Assembly (NCBI RefSeq): GCF_028389875.1
Contig: NC_084666.1
Location: 62,194,422-62,258,421 of the forward strand
From: Rhea pennata
Taxonomy: Eukaryota; Chordata; Aves; Rheiformes; Rheidae
Reading direction: 5' to 3'
DNA length: 64,000 nucleotides
Within the stretch, counting starts at the first letter, position 1. The number at the start of each line of letters is the position of its first letter. The translations under genes were made by a program, and so were the position numbers. This document shows positions 12,919 to 52,500 of this stretch, in pieces. The notes under the pieces are model-generated. The model was not told the DNA's origin. It made no database searches and saw nothing but the letters and a program-made list of their open reading frames with translations.

Positions 12919-13630
12919 AACCATCTACCAATAATTATTTTGGTGGGATACAAGTTAACAGGGCTTTCTGACTTTGGCTGCTAGTTCTATTGTGAAGGCA
13001 AAACAGCAATTGTGAAAATCTGCAAAAACAGATTAAATTCAGGCCAAACACTGATAATTCTTAATTTCTGAGATCCTCTCCTGCAGGTAACAAGTATTTG
13101 CAACAGAGCTCTCTTCCAATATCTGCCACCTGGATTTTCAGTCACCTGTCACTTGTGCATTCCTGTACCTTCTCACCTGCTCTGATCCCTTCATCTTTCT
13201 ACTCTAACTCTGCTGGGTAGCTGATCCTCTTCAACTCTGCCTATGCTGCTTGTTGCCATCCCACTGATGGGTATGTATGCGCATTCCCATCTTCCTCCTC
13301 CCCTTCCTCTGTCTCCCTTACTTCTGAGCTCCTGCTCTCCACAAAGCCCAGAACAACAGAGTCCTAATCTCAGCCAGTCAGTTGGAACCACTAAATTAGC
13401 CATAATATAGTCCTTGCTAAAAGACAGTACTCACAGGGCCAGTTTCTAAACTTGCAAATGTTACATTATTTGAGAAATCAAAGAAACATTACAGGTGGAG
13501 AGGAGGGGGGAAAAAGTTTCAATAGAGAACCTATGATCAGACTGGTGGATCAGAACACAGCAAATGATCTCTAGAGAGAGAAATCTTCCAAGTCATCACC
13601 ACAGGATCTAAAAATCAAGGATGACTCTTT

Positions 13631-13692
13631 AAAAAACAACAAAAAAAAACAAAACAAAAAAACAAAAACAAACAAAAAAAAAAAAAAAAAAC
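13631..13692 (+). repeat. A-rich (AAAAC)n-like tract
   Basis: 62 bases of A interrupted by single C residues. Confidence 0.93.
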
Positions 13693-13886
13693 AGAGCACT
13701 CTTAAGTGAAGACTCATTATGTCAGAGGTGCAGTCCTGCAGTCAAAGGTTACCAATTTCTATAATTGTAAGGTATCATACTGACTGAAAAAAAAAAATAG
13801 TAGTTTTTCTTGGGAAACAAAAAGTCTGTATCATTCTCTAAAAATACAATACAACCTTGGAAGTTTCTAGAAGTGGATAAATCTGT

Positions 13887-13901
13887 GGGGGGGGGGGGGG
13901 G
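13887..13901 (+). repeat. Poly(G) tract, 15 G
   Basis: An uninterrupted G15 run followed by GAGA and an A run. It could stall polymerases or form a quadruplex. Confidence 0.93.
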
Positions 13902-15053
13902 AGAGAAAAAAAACATTAGAACAGAACACTTAGTTATAAGGGGAAAAAAAGAACAAACAAACTAACACCGTAGATAGATGCTCCAGAATGAGCTAAAGGT
14001 GCACTCCATTGGTCCGAGGTCATAAACCTTAGAGCTGCAGCTCTCCTAGGATGGTAAAACTCAACAAATGGACTTCATAGTATACGTAAATAGAGACTGT
14101 TAATAGCAGATATTAACTGTCAAGTGTATTTAAAGAAAAAGGTATGTAAACCATTCTGACCTACTTAAGAATCCAAGCCTCATTTGCAAAAGCATCCATA
14201 ATTCACGTACATGGTCTCTGAAATGAATGGCAAAAATTCTATTAACATCTTCAGAAAGAATATGACTAGACACAATCCTTCCCTCTCTTCCCAAATGTTT
14301 ATCAAGTACATTGATTCCACCAGCTGCAACATGGATGGATTTTACTTTATGGGTAAATTGAAGCTGGTTTCTCCACTAGTTTGAGAGAAGAGAAAAAGAA
14401 AGCCCTTGTTTAACAGTAAGTACTTAACTTACATAAATATGGAAAGGAACAGAAGGATAATTTATCTTGCTGTGTGTTCAAGTCAAAAATTATTAATAAA
14501 GCAGCCAAACTTAACATTTAAGCTATTTTGCTTCATTCCCCACAAAATGTAAGTCTGAATCATTTATAATCTGAATCAGTTACACATGGATGAATGTTAG
14601 GCTTAAGTAAATTTCAGCAAAAAGAGTCCAAAAGACATTTTACTTGCAACAAATGCATATACTTCATCCAGACTTAGTAATGTAATTTTATTTCCCCTTC
14701 ATTCACAGAAATGAAGAAACCCCTCATCTTTCAGGTGGGATGAGTACAAAACATTTTATTGATCACTTTAGTTATTTTCATAGCTAGGTATTTCAGCTCT
14801 ATTATATCATCAAATATTTTACTTACCTAGTAAGCACTAAGAGAGCACTGGAAGATTCAAAACTACAATTGGACAAAATGCGTGACTACTGGTGAAGGCC
14901 ACACGAGATACTGTCACATATGTTAGTTCTAGCCTTCTGCTCTGCTCTTCCCCTAGAGTCCTCTGGGAGGAATTGTTCATAGACAATTTCCAGGAACAAT
15001 TAGTAAGCTCCTTTTTCCCCTGAAAAGAGAGGGTCTCTTATCTTCTACGCACA

Positions 15054-15113
15054 CACACCTGTACTTCTGCTATCTAGTTTGATCACACCTGTACTTCTGC
15101 TATCTAGTTTGAT
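15054..15113 (+). repeat. Perfect 30-base tandem duplication
   Basis: The unit beginning CACACCTGTACTTCTGC and ending TTTGAT occurs twice without a gap or mismatch, suggesting a recent local duplication. Confidence 0.97.
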
Positions 15114-15607
15114 CACTGACATACCTTCTCCACTATCTGTAGTAATCCTCTCCATTCACTTACATACTGCCTGAGGAGAGGGATATACTGCTGGTTGGCT
15201 GGTGGCTCAGATGCTAATCTGCATCTTGTGAGAGTGAAGGATGCAGATTTATGCCAGTGGTTCCTGAACCTACAGACCTGTACATATAAATAGTTCCTAT
15301 TTCTGCTGCATTAGGAGATACCACAAGAACTAGCACATAAATGTTGCTCCATAAATGTTACCCTGCTCTCACTGTTCTCTTTCTCTGCACTGCATAACTC
15401 TCATCTTGGGTATTCTGGTTATAGTTACTGTGCTTTGGCATAATCTCTTTAGAAATATTTTTATTTTTCTCTTATTTGCCTCTTATCCCCCCTCCAAAAC
15501 TAGCCTACGTACTACAGCCACAATGCTTTCAAGAATTCAGCAGAGATGCAGACTTTTCTTTGATAGCAGAAATACACCAATATCAAGCTTTGTTTTGTTA
15601 CCTCATA

Positions 15608-15611
<4 letters not shown>

Positions 15612-15658
<47 letters not shown>

Positions 15659-15712
15659 AGAGAGAGAGAGAGAGAGGAAAAGAAAAGAAACAAACAACCA
15701 AAAAAAAAACCA
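15612..15712 (+). repeat. Compound (A)44-(GA)n-A-rich tract
   Basis: 44 A residues at 15612-15655, then (GA)11 to 15677, then an A-rich decay. Confidence 0.95.
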
Positions 15713-16472
15713 ATACCCTGCCCCAGTAGTTTGACAGCAAAGAATTTAAAGTAACATTAACCTACCTTACCAGCAAAATCTATAGGTACAAAAACTCAAG
15801 ACATTAACATAGTGTCTTTCAAGAAACTGGTGATATTTTAGGAATGTACTTCTAGCTTCAAAATAACTGGCTCACCCTTCTATTTATAACAATTTCACAC
15901 TTCTATAAAACATGTAAACTTCTCTTTACTTTAATGGAGAGCGAACTACAAAGGCAAAGACTTTGCCATTTGCAAGTTTATCCTTTTATATCATTCCAAA
16001 ACTTCAGTTCAGGTCACAGTTATATTTCTATTTTATACATTTTTATATTATCAATCTACAATGAAGTTAAAGTGCATTAGATTACTACCTTGTGAATTGC
16101 ATAACTTTCAAATTTACCTATAAATGAGAATTCTCTTGAGCTAGAATTATCAGATGTACCAAAAGTTCTTACTTGTCCTCTTCAAAAATACAATTCTAAG
16201 ACTTGTCACAAAGACACGTATAAAAAAGTGACTAAGTCCAGTTTTGTGTGCACCTTATGTAAGTAAATTTTCTTCCAGACTTCTCAATGACGCAGAGATT
16301 TTCATACAATCCTAGCCACTTTAAAAACAAAGATTATACAGTCATTCTACTGTATTTTTCTAGTCTGATGGACTAGAGAGCTAGAGATAGATTTAGCATT
16401 AATCAGTTTTATAGTGTCACAGAAATGTTAGACTGAAGAACTGAGATGCACAACTGAAATTTTCTTGAGCAT

Positions 16473-16478
16473 TTTATT
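16473..16478 (-). terminator. LARP7 polyadenylation signal AATAAA (probable)
   Basis: On the minus strand an AATAAA lies about 285 bases after the LARP7 stop codon, inside an A/T-rich stretch. It is the first canonical signal after the stop that I see, which gives a short 3' UTR. Cleavage would fall near 16450-16465. Confidence 0.55.
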
Positions 16479-16761
16479 TTATAACCTAGTGTATAAAATG
16501 TCAACATACAAAAAAAAAGAAAAGAAAAGAAACTAAAGCAAGATTTCTTTTCATACTTCCCCCCCAAGAAAGCTTCACCTAAAGGCTCAGAAGCAGTAAA
16601 CATTCAGCCTATCAAAAAATGGGAATTCATACTTGCAGTCTGCAGAATTACGAAGCAAATGGACCAGTTTTTATATCTTCTTGAAAATAGTTTAATTGCT
16701 GTAGCCAGTGTTGTTTTTTTTTCCTCTCCTAAATCACTTTCAAGATTGCAGTCAGTCTTGG

Positions 16762-44647
<27,886 letters not shown>

Positions 44648-44810
44648 CTGCCGCCGCGCCCGCCGGTGGAGGCTCGGGAGGCCACGTCGCACGGGGACAC
44701 CGCGGCCGCGCCGTCCGCACTCGCCTCTCACCGCAGACCCTGACCCTCCCTCGGCCCCCGCGCGACGCGCGCGCCCCTCGCTGGGAAAAGCCCCGGGGCG
44801 CCGCGCCCGC
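44648..44810 (-). other. LARP7: LARP7 exon 1, 5' untranslated (upper edge uncertain)
   Basis: On the minus strand GGCGGCAG is followed by GTCAGTG, a good 5' splice site at 44647 within the CpG island. The first coding exon has an acceptor one base before its ATG, so an upstream untranslated exon is required, and this is the best donor at the promoter. Joining them puts A at -3 of the start codon, a favourable context. The transcription start is not visible; 44810 is a rough limit. Confidence 0.6.
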
Positions 44811-44897
44811 ATGCGCAGTGCGGCACCGGGGGGGGCGGGGGCGGCCGCGCCTAGCTCGGGGCGCGTGATTCGCTCCTCGCGGGCGGGGGGAGGGGGC

Positions 44898-44949
44898 TTT
44901 GGCGCTGGCTGTCGGCTTCTAGTGACGTCACGCGGGCGGTGGCGGGAAA
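44898..44949. promoter_or_regulatory. E2F-CRE-E2F motif cluster
   Basis: TTTGGCGC at 44898-44905, the full CRE palindrome TGACGTCA at 44923-44930 and GGCGGGAAA at 44941-44949 lie within 52 bases, just upstream of or at the presumed ZGRF1 start. E2F sites would suit S-phase expression of a recombination helicase. This is motif evidence only. Confidence 0.5.
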
Positions 44950-45004
44950 TTTTCGAACGTGCGGAGGGAACGAGTCGGTGGCTCCGCGCGCGCGCCCAGG
45001 ACAG
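44935..45004 (+). other. ZGRF1: ZGRF1 exon 1, 5' untranslated (candidate)
   Basis: The start-codon exon has an upstream acceptor, so a noncoding first exon is needed. The sequence GACAG followed by GTGGGC at 45005 is the nearest plausible donor after the E2F/CRE cluster. The transcription start is not visible, and other donors in the island are possible. Confidence 0.4.
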
Positions 45005-46456
45005 GTGGGCAGGCGGGGGGTGGAGGGCGCCGAGCTCCGCGCAGAGCCCCCGAGGGTGACGTGATGGGGCGCGCGGTGTGACGTGTGCCGCAGCCGCGCG
45101 CCTGCGGAGCGGCTCGGCCGTTGCGGAGCCGGGTCGCTAACGGCCGCCCGCATGGCCCGGGCGGTCACCGCCGGCTGCGAGCGGTCGCGGCGAGGGGCTG
45201 CCCGCCGCGGCGATGTCTGTAGCGAGGCAGGCGTCAGTCACGTACCTTCGTACAGGCAGCCCATGCGTACGGCTGCTTGACTGCTAGAGTAACCTGCAAA
45301 GAGCTTAACTGTCCTGCCTTCACCGCGTGTTGAGAAAGAGCCTCCGGCATGTCTGTGTAAACATTCCTGGCAGCGTTCGTATCCATTCCTGTTTTTTTCT
45401 GCTTTCTGAATTTTAGTGAATATTCAAATTGCTCCAGCCTAGAGTAACTAGAGGAGTTATTCTATATCCCCGAAGAATGTCTGCTTTTTCTCTAGGTTTC
45501 ATATCTTGCTAAGCATCTTTCCTCGTGCTTGCTTCTGAGTGTGTCACTATCCACAGTGCTGCACATGTTGTTCCAGGGACTGCCATGAATGTGGCCGCTG
45601 TAAAAAGCAGTGTCATGAGAAGAAGCATGAGGACGTGTGTGTGTATGTGTGTGTAGCTACTTTATGTTAAGTATTCCTCACGAAATTGCTGTGTGAGAAT
45701 AACAGGAAATCTTATGTTGTGTCCTGAGATCGATTTTCATTGCAATGACATTAACTGATTAAACTAAGATCTTAAGAGCTACTCTTTAAACCCTGATGCA
45801 AATCACAGTACTGATCAAATATTAGCAACCAAAATGTACAGTAAGTCACAGCTGCTGAAGAAGCTGCTTTTTAAAAATGTTTTGTTCCTGTTTTCATCAT
45901 CAGAAGCTACTTAAAAATATTTTGAACAAATTTTAGATATGTAAAGCAACTTGACTTCACGGGCAACTGATTTTGAAAATCAGTTATCTTTAATGCAAGT
46001 TAAGCACACATGACCAAGTCAGGTCAATAAACTCTTGATAAAATTAGTCTGTTAACTTATATATATATATATACGTATATATTTTGTGGCAAGTGAGCAT
46101 AGTTATGATAATTTGTAATTTCAAAGTGTGGTATGATCAGTAGAGTTTTCAGAGTTGCCAGGCAAGTGAACTTAAAATAGATGTTGCCATCTTTTTTTTT
46201 TTTTTAAACCCAACCGGCTTTGTGTTACATTATTTGCAATGAAGCCAGGAGTAAGGGGTGGGGGGGGCAAGAGGAAGGGAGCCTAATATCCCCACATCAA
46301 GTATGCCTTGAAGTGGGGAGCCAAGGTCTGTGTGGAGTTTTTTGACTTTTTTCCATCTAACTTTCTTCTTTTGAGAAAAAAATAAGTGGCATCTGCTTTT
46401 CTCAATACATTTCCCTTGTAACTATGCTGAATTCTGAAAACTTTCCTGTCTCTTAG
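45005..46456 (+). other. ZGRF1 intron 1
   Basis: The first 270 bases are still CpG island, then A/T-rich. It holds a short GT repeat near 45636, a 21-base perfect inverted repeat at 45965-45985, a TA repeat at 46059-46082 and a T run near 46191-46206. No gene is seen. Confidence 0.6.
46059..46082 (+). repeat. (TA)n microsatellite
   Basis: Alternating TA with one ACG interruption, in ZGRF1 intron 1. Confidence 0.9.
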
Positions 46457-46537
46457 GCTGTATGAAGATGTGAATATTTGCAGAATAAACTGTTGGATGA
46501 CTGTTTTCCCAAAGCAATGACTTCTCAAGAATTTACT
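46457..46537 (+). CDS. ZGRF1: ZGRF1 exon 2, start codon exon (residues 1-7)
   Basis: The acceptor TCTTAG precedes 60 bases of 5' UTR, then ATG at 46517-46519 with G at -3, encoding M-T-S-Q-E-F-T. The donor is GTAAGT. The human protein begins similarly (M-E-S-Q-E-F), which supports this start. Confidence 0.93.
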
Positions 46538-49500
46538 GTAAGTTTTTAATGCTGTATGCAGTTGAGTGAACAAAACAAGTATCAATCTAGCTGCTGTGTT
46601 ATTTAAATATTTTCTTACTTATCATTATTTCAATATTTACTCATTTGAATCAGGTATTATACACTCACCAAAAAATGAAAAAATCAAAAACATGGCAAGA
46701 TGGAATTTTGAGGATTAGAACTGGAGGAAATAAGGTAAACAACTTTACATTTAATGCAGTTTCATATCACCTGCTACTGTTTGTCTCTCAGTACTATTGC
46801 AGTAAATCTGTGAAATAAAACTCAGTATTAAAAAAGATTTTTTTTTCATTACAGGCAATCTTGTTTGATGATAAAGGACAATGTTTGGAGAGCATGTTTA
46901 TAAAATCTCAGGTATATTTTGTTTTGAGGTTTTTATTTGTATGTTTATGATTGTTGGTTTGTTCTTCAGCAAGCATTTCAAACTTGTTCTTTTGGTAATT
47001 AAGGTGGTACCACTTCTTCTCTGTGGTAATATGATGGACTGTTTCTTATTTCATATCATGAAAAACTACTGTAATACAAATAATGAAATGCTAAAACGAC
47101 TTCCATTTATTGATAAAACTAAATGTTTTCCAGAACCACTGTGGAAAATTTATGGAAATGTAAAGCAGTGTATTAAAGTAATATATTAAGTGAACTTAAC
47201 CTGAAACTAAATGCTAATGTTTTGTATTGTATTCAGTCTAGCAATTTCTATGGGGAGTAGTGTTAAATTGGGTGAAAAATGTTAAATTTTGGATTCTTTT
47301 ACATGCAAGTATCACAACATTTAGAAGGAACCGTTTTTGTTTCTTACGTAGCACTATTATGTACACACTGCTACTTTCTCTTTCCTAGGTGAATGCTGGA
47401 GATAATTTAGAAAGTGAGCGCTATTTGATCACTGTTGAAGCAGTAAAACTGAATGAAAAATTTTCTGAAAATCAGCCAAGAAAAGCAGAAACTCCTGCAG
47501 TGAATAGGAATGTTGTAAAGCCTAGTGGTCTGCCTCTAAGACACCTGCCTGTCGGGTTGAAAAGGAAGTTTACAGTATGTCTTTGCTTCAGAAGTTGTCT
47601 GACATTAACATGCAATTTTGAAACACTAAGGGCACTTTTTTAATGAATTGTGAATATACAGATAATGTCTCCCTGCTTTCTTGGAACTGGAAATCAAAGT
47701 ATGTTACTGGGACCTATTCTTTCATGATTTGCTAAGTCTTTGTTGGCTTTAGCAGAATGCTGTTGCCAACGGTACAATGAAATTGAGATTATTTCTGTAT
47801 GTTTGTGGAATCGCTGTGATACTTGGCCAGAATATAGTTTATGAAGCATGTCCTGTTTTTATCTTTTAAATTACAAAACATAAGGTTGATTTCTGAATAG
47901 AATTAATTTTAGACTTCTCTCTCAGGGTTTCCAAGGGCCACGCCAAGTTGAAAAGAAAATACCAACAAAAGAAGATGAAGAAAAAGCAACAATATTGCCT
48001 TTATCTAAGCAGTGTCAGGGTTCCTTTCCATCTAAGTTTTATATCACCTCTCCCTTATTTTCTACGATTAGCAATAAGGATGCAGACACAAATTTATCTA
48101 CCAGCTTTCATGAAGATGTGTGTACAAACAGTGATAAACATATGTCTTCACTGGTTTCCATTCCGTTTCTTGATACGCATAAAGAGACAGAGAAGAGGAA
48201 CTCTGATCAGTCCACTGTGAAGCCAGAACGTCCTCTAATTATAGAGCACACTGAGACAGTAAATCATGTGGCAGTGTCACAGAACATCAGGAGCACGGCA
48301 CAGATAATAGCTCTTTTGAAGTCTAAACCAGCACAGCTATGCAGAGAGCAAGAAGCTTCTGATGTCACAGAATATCATTCTAGGTTTCAGACATCAGAAA
48401 ACATAGATAGTTTCTATAACCAAAAGAGCACAACCTTACCTAGCTTTTCAAGCAACCCTGATACAGGACTTACTCAGCACCAACATTTTACAAAAGGGGA
48501 ATGGAATGCTGAAATGCTGCTAAATTCAGCTGAGCAACCTTGTGATAAAGAAGTTGCGGAACAAAGACATGACAGAATGGCAAATAACTTCAGCCAAGAT
48601 TTACAAGATCCCTGCAATACAAAGACTTTGGGCCCTGAAAAAATGTGTGCCTGTATGAATTTAACAGACAGCAAAGGGCAATGCACTCGGAATTGTGAAA
48701 GGGATCGAGAACCCTCATTCTTTAGAAATGAAGGCATACCTAAATCATTACCAATTGACAGATTTACTGCCAATGACCAACCAAATAGTTGCTTCATATC
48801 TGAATCCAGCATAAGCAAAATGAGTGGCAGTCAATTTGCCTCATTCTTAAGTGATATTTCTTATTCAGCAAGTCCACCTGAGTCCATAGCCCTCGAAACA
48901 AATCTATCCACATGCAGAGAACATTCAGTGACCAATAATCTTATAGAGGATTCATCTGTAAAGTCACAAAATGAACTCGAGCTGAAACAAAATTCAGAAA
49001 TAATGTTTAGTAAATTGGACCTCTCTGCAGATGTAGCATTGACTGGTCTTGAAGTTGTAAAAGAGGAATTAAGTGTACGTGGCAGAGACAGTGGTCCAGA
49101 TGAACAGGTGTTGGAGGTTAACTTCAATTTATTGGAGGCTTTTGATTTTAATGACACAGACAATAAAGACCTATGTGAAAGAGATGTGGAAGAGCTTGTG
49201 GAAAGAGCCATGCTTTCACAAGGTTCAGCTTGCTTAAAGGGAAAAGATGCTGCACAAACTGTTGAGTTAAGACTTAATCCTTCCTGTGAAGTAATGTCAC
49301 ACGGCAAAAAGGAAGAAGTCAAAGGTTTAACATTTGACAGAGTGAGTGATGGATATCGCTACACGGGAGGTATACCATTGCTGCTTTGTGACAACAGTGT
49401 TGGCGACAGCGGAAGAACTGTGGAAGACTCTGTAAGTCGCATCAGAATTGAAATGGAACTTCTGGAGGATAGAAACAAAATAAAAGAAGTTAATGAAAAT

Positions 49501-52500
49501 CAATTAAATATTGAAGCTAGGACGTATAAGAAGGATCTTGATGACTGTGCAGCAAATACCATTAATCACAGGTTGATCAAAAGCAAGAATTCTGATCTTT
49601 TGCCTAGTGGTACAAATATTAACGAAGGTCATGCTAAAACCAATACATTTGAGAAAACTGAAAGTAATTCATACATTTCTACCAACCAAGTGATTTCTGC
49701 AATGAACAAAACAACTAAAGAAGATGTTTTACTGCTTGGATGCACAAAATCCCAGTACATAGATATAGAACATTTCCAGAGTGCCAGTAATGATGACATT
49801 AAACCAGGTAGTCCTTTCCTGGCTCTGTTGCAAAAATTTGATACTTCTTGTGGCTCATACAAATATATTGCAGAGGATCAGCAAAATGTATATGACATTT
49901 CATGTAAGGAAGATACTGTAATCTCCAGAAGTGCTATCTATCCTTTAGGAAAAAGCCATTCATCTTCAGAGGAAACAGAAATAGGTGAAACTGAGTTTGA
50001 GAATATAGAGGGCATAAATTTCCTTCATGAAGCCTGCGAAGGTGAAAGAGTAGAAATGGATTGCCAGAAATGCTCAGCATTTGTTGAAAACTCATCAGAA
50101 CTTCCTGATTTGGTAAACAATATCGCTCTTCTAAGAGCTTTGACTGAACATAGCACAGCATTAGAAAGCTTACAAAAGATACAGGAAAATAATAGCTTAT
50201 TTTATGAAGCAGAGACTTCTAAAGAGATATTTGAACCCTTTGTAAAAGATGAAGGTTAGGTCAGCTTCTATGTTAAATTGAAGAGTGTATTTAATTTTTC
50301 ACATATTTGACTTCTGTATTCTTATCTCTCCTGCTGGATGATTTGTATCCAGAAATCATAATTTTGGAGTCATATATTATGAAAGTTACCTCATGCAATT
50401 TTTAGTGTTTAAAGAACGAGTGGGGGCTCAAAATCTGCTTCTCTATTTGCTTTAGTTAGTTAATTTCACTTGTGCAATTATTCTCATGAGTAAGGTTTGC
50501 AAGCTAAATAAATATTCAGATTTTTTTCTTATAAAATGAATGCTGTAACTACAACTTGCAACTTTTCTATCTCTTTTAGCTATAAAACAATTAACAGAAA
50601 TGCCTTACTTGGAAAGCAGAGAGAGATCTTCATGTTCACACTTGGATACTTCTGGCCTTACGGTAACTAGTTTTTGACTACCTGTATCTATCTCACCAAA
50701 TAAACTTGTTTTCCATAGGGCTTACACAATTCCTGATTTATGAAATAATAGTGATTGTGATGGAAATGGTTTAAAGTTATCAATTAATAAGCTGATAGTA
50801 AACAAAGGATGTCATCATTTGGACCCTGTTGCCAGTAAATGTTGATAAGCCAGAAAGTATGACAAGAAAATTGATGTCAATTGTAATATCTAGTTGTATT
50901 TCATATCACAAAATTATAAAGTCTAGCAATTCCTTCCCTATCCTATCTTCTTTTACTATTTAGTTTTTCTTCTTTCACCATCTTTTTGGATGCATGGCTT
51001 TAAGAACTTTAGCATTTGGGTTGAGATATGCTAGCAATCTATTTGGAAATTTTTTGCTTTGTGCTTGATGCTTCATACTGATTTTTATCCAGTGCTATTG
51101 TTAGTGCTATCCAGTGCTATTTTTCAGCACCACCTTCCAAAATGAAAGAAAGATCTTAAAATGAGTTCTGTTTTTCCCAAACCATTTGAGTAGCAAACAT
51201 AGTTTGTAAACCTGTCATTGACAGATTTCTTCTTTTCTTTGGCTTCCAAATGAAAAAAGATATAATTTAAAACACCCTCTGCTATATCAGTACATTAGGT
51301 TTTTGGAAAAGTTCTAAGTTTCATTAGCTTAAGTTCTTGTCTTAAAAGGTTATTAAACTGTTAGACTAATTCATTTTTTGTGCTTTTATATGTAGCCCCC
51401 CTGTGTTGACAACATATTACAGAAACCTGAAGCATCTATTCTACCAACAGCACTGGGCCAAGGAGACTCTAGAACTTTTGACTACCAACCAAAGGTACAA
51501 TTTCTGTGTAATCAATGTGTAATAAATACTTAAAATTCAGTTCAGTAGTTCACTGTTTTCAGTATGTTGCAAATAGTTCTAATAAATACCTAACCAATCT
51601 CATAACAGGCTTCTCAGATAGATCACTTTTTAGTTCATTTGTCTGTAGGCTGGTCTGCACTGAGAGTTTCAAACTCAGATTCTATAATGTGAAAATAAGG
51701 CTACGACATACTACATCAGAAATCAGTTTCCTGTTGATACAGAGATTTTCCAGAACTTTATTGCTGCTATGTTGCAGAGGTACAAAAGAAAAATGGTTTC
51801 AAAAACATAGTTTTTTTTTCCCCCTCTACTACAGCTTTAAACAGATGATCTTTGTTATATACGTGCAAAGTACTTTTATTGACTCTAGATAGTTCCTGAA
51901 CAGTTCTTGTTTTCAGTTAATGATAATTCTAATATGTAGCCTGTTGAGTTTCAAGGGCACAGAGTAAAAGGGTCGGCAACTAGTGAGATTATGTTGAGAG
52001 CTCCCTGCTCGCAGCTAGGATGGCACCAGTACCCAGATACTATGGAGTCTGCAGCTGAGGGATTTTTGTCACCTCTATTTTCAAGCAATTATATCCTTTC
52101 TGACTGCAGACAGGTAAACTTTTTTTTTTTTTTTTTTTTTCCCAAAAGTTATTTTTACTAACCTTAATGCAAGCTGGTATCCTATAAATGTAAGATAAAA
52201 GAGAATTCACAGTTAGAACACTATAGTCATGTCTAAATCATTAGGAGCCAAAGCTAGTACTTTGTGGTTAAAATTTTGGAATTAGGCATGATTATTTTTG
52301 CTCATCTTTATCACAGGAGTATGCGTGTGCAAGACTTTTTTTTTTTTCCTCCTCTGAGCATGTTCACTTTGAAAAATGTGCAATATGTACAATTAAGCAA
52401 AGAAATCCATACAGAAAAAGTAGCAAAGGGCTCTTATAGTGATTGTTTCCTATGGTTAATTGTATAATATTCATCTCAAGTGAAAATGAAACATGAGATG

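Larger units (their letters stand above)
5288..16450. other. Intergenic region downstream of LARP7, no gene recognised
   Basis: About 11 kb of A/T-rich sequence with many homopolymer and GA tracts (listed separately), a 30-base tandem duplication, and CTCF-like and RFX-like motifs. Open frames here are short and of low complexity. In human the next gene on this side of LARP7 is ANK2; no ankyrin exon is visible here. Confidence 0.55.

Noticed and set aside
48474-50161. Minus-strand frames of 75-153 codons inside ZGRF1 exon 6
   Set aside because: Shadows of the long coding exon on the plus strand, which has the conserved ends and phases.
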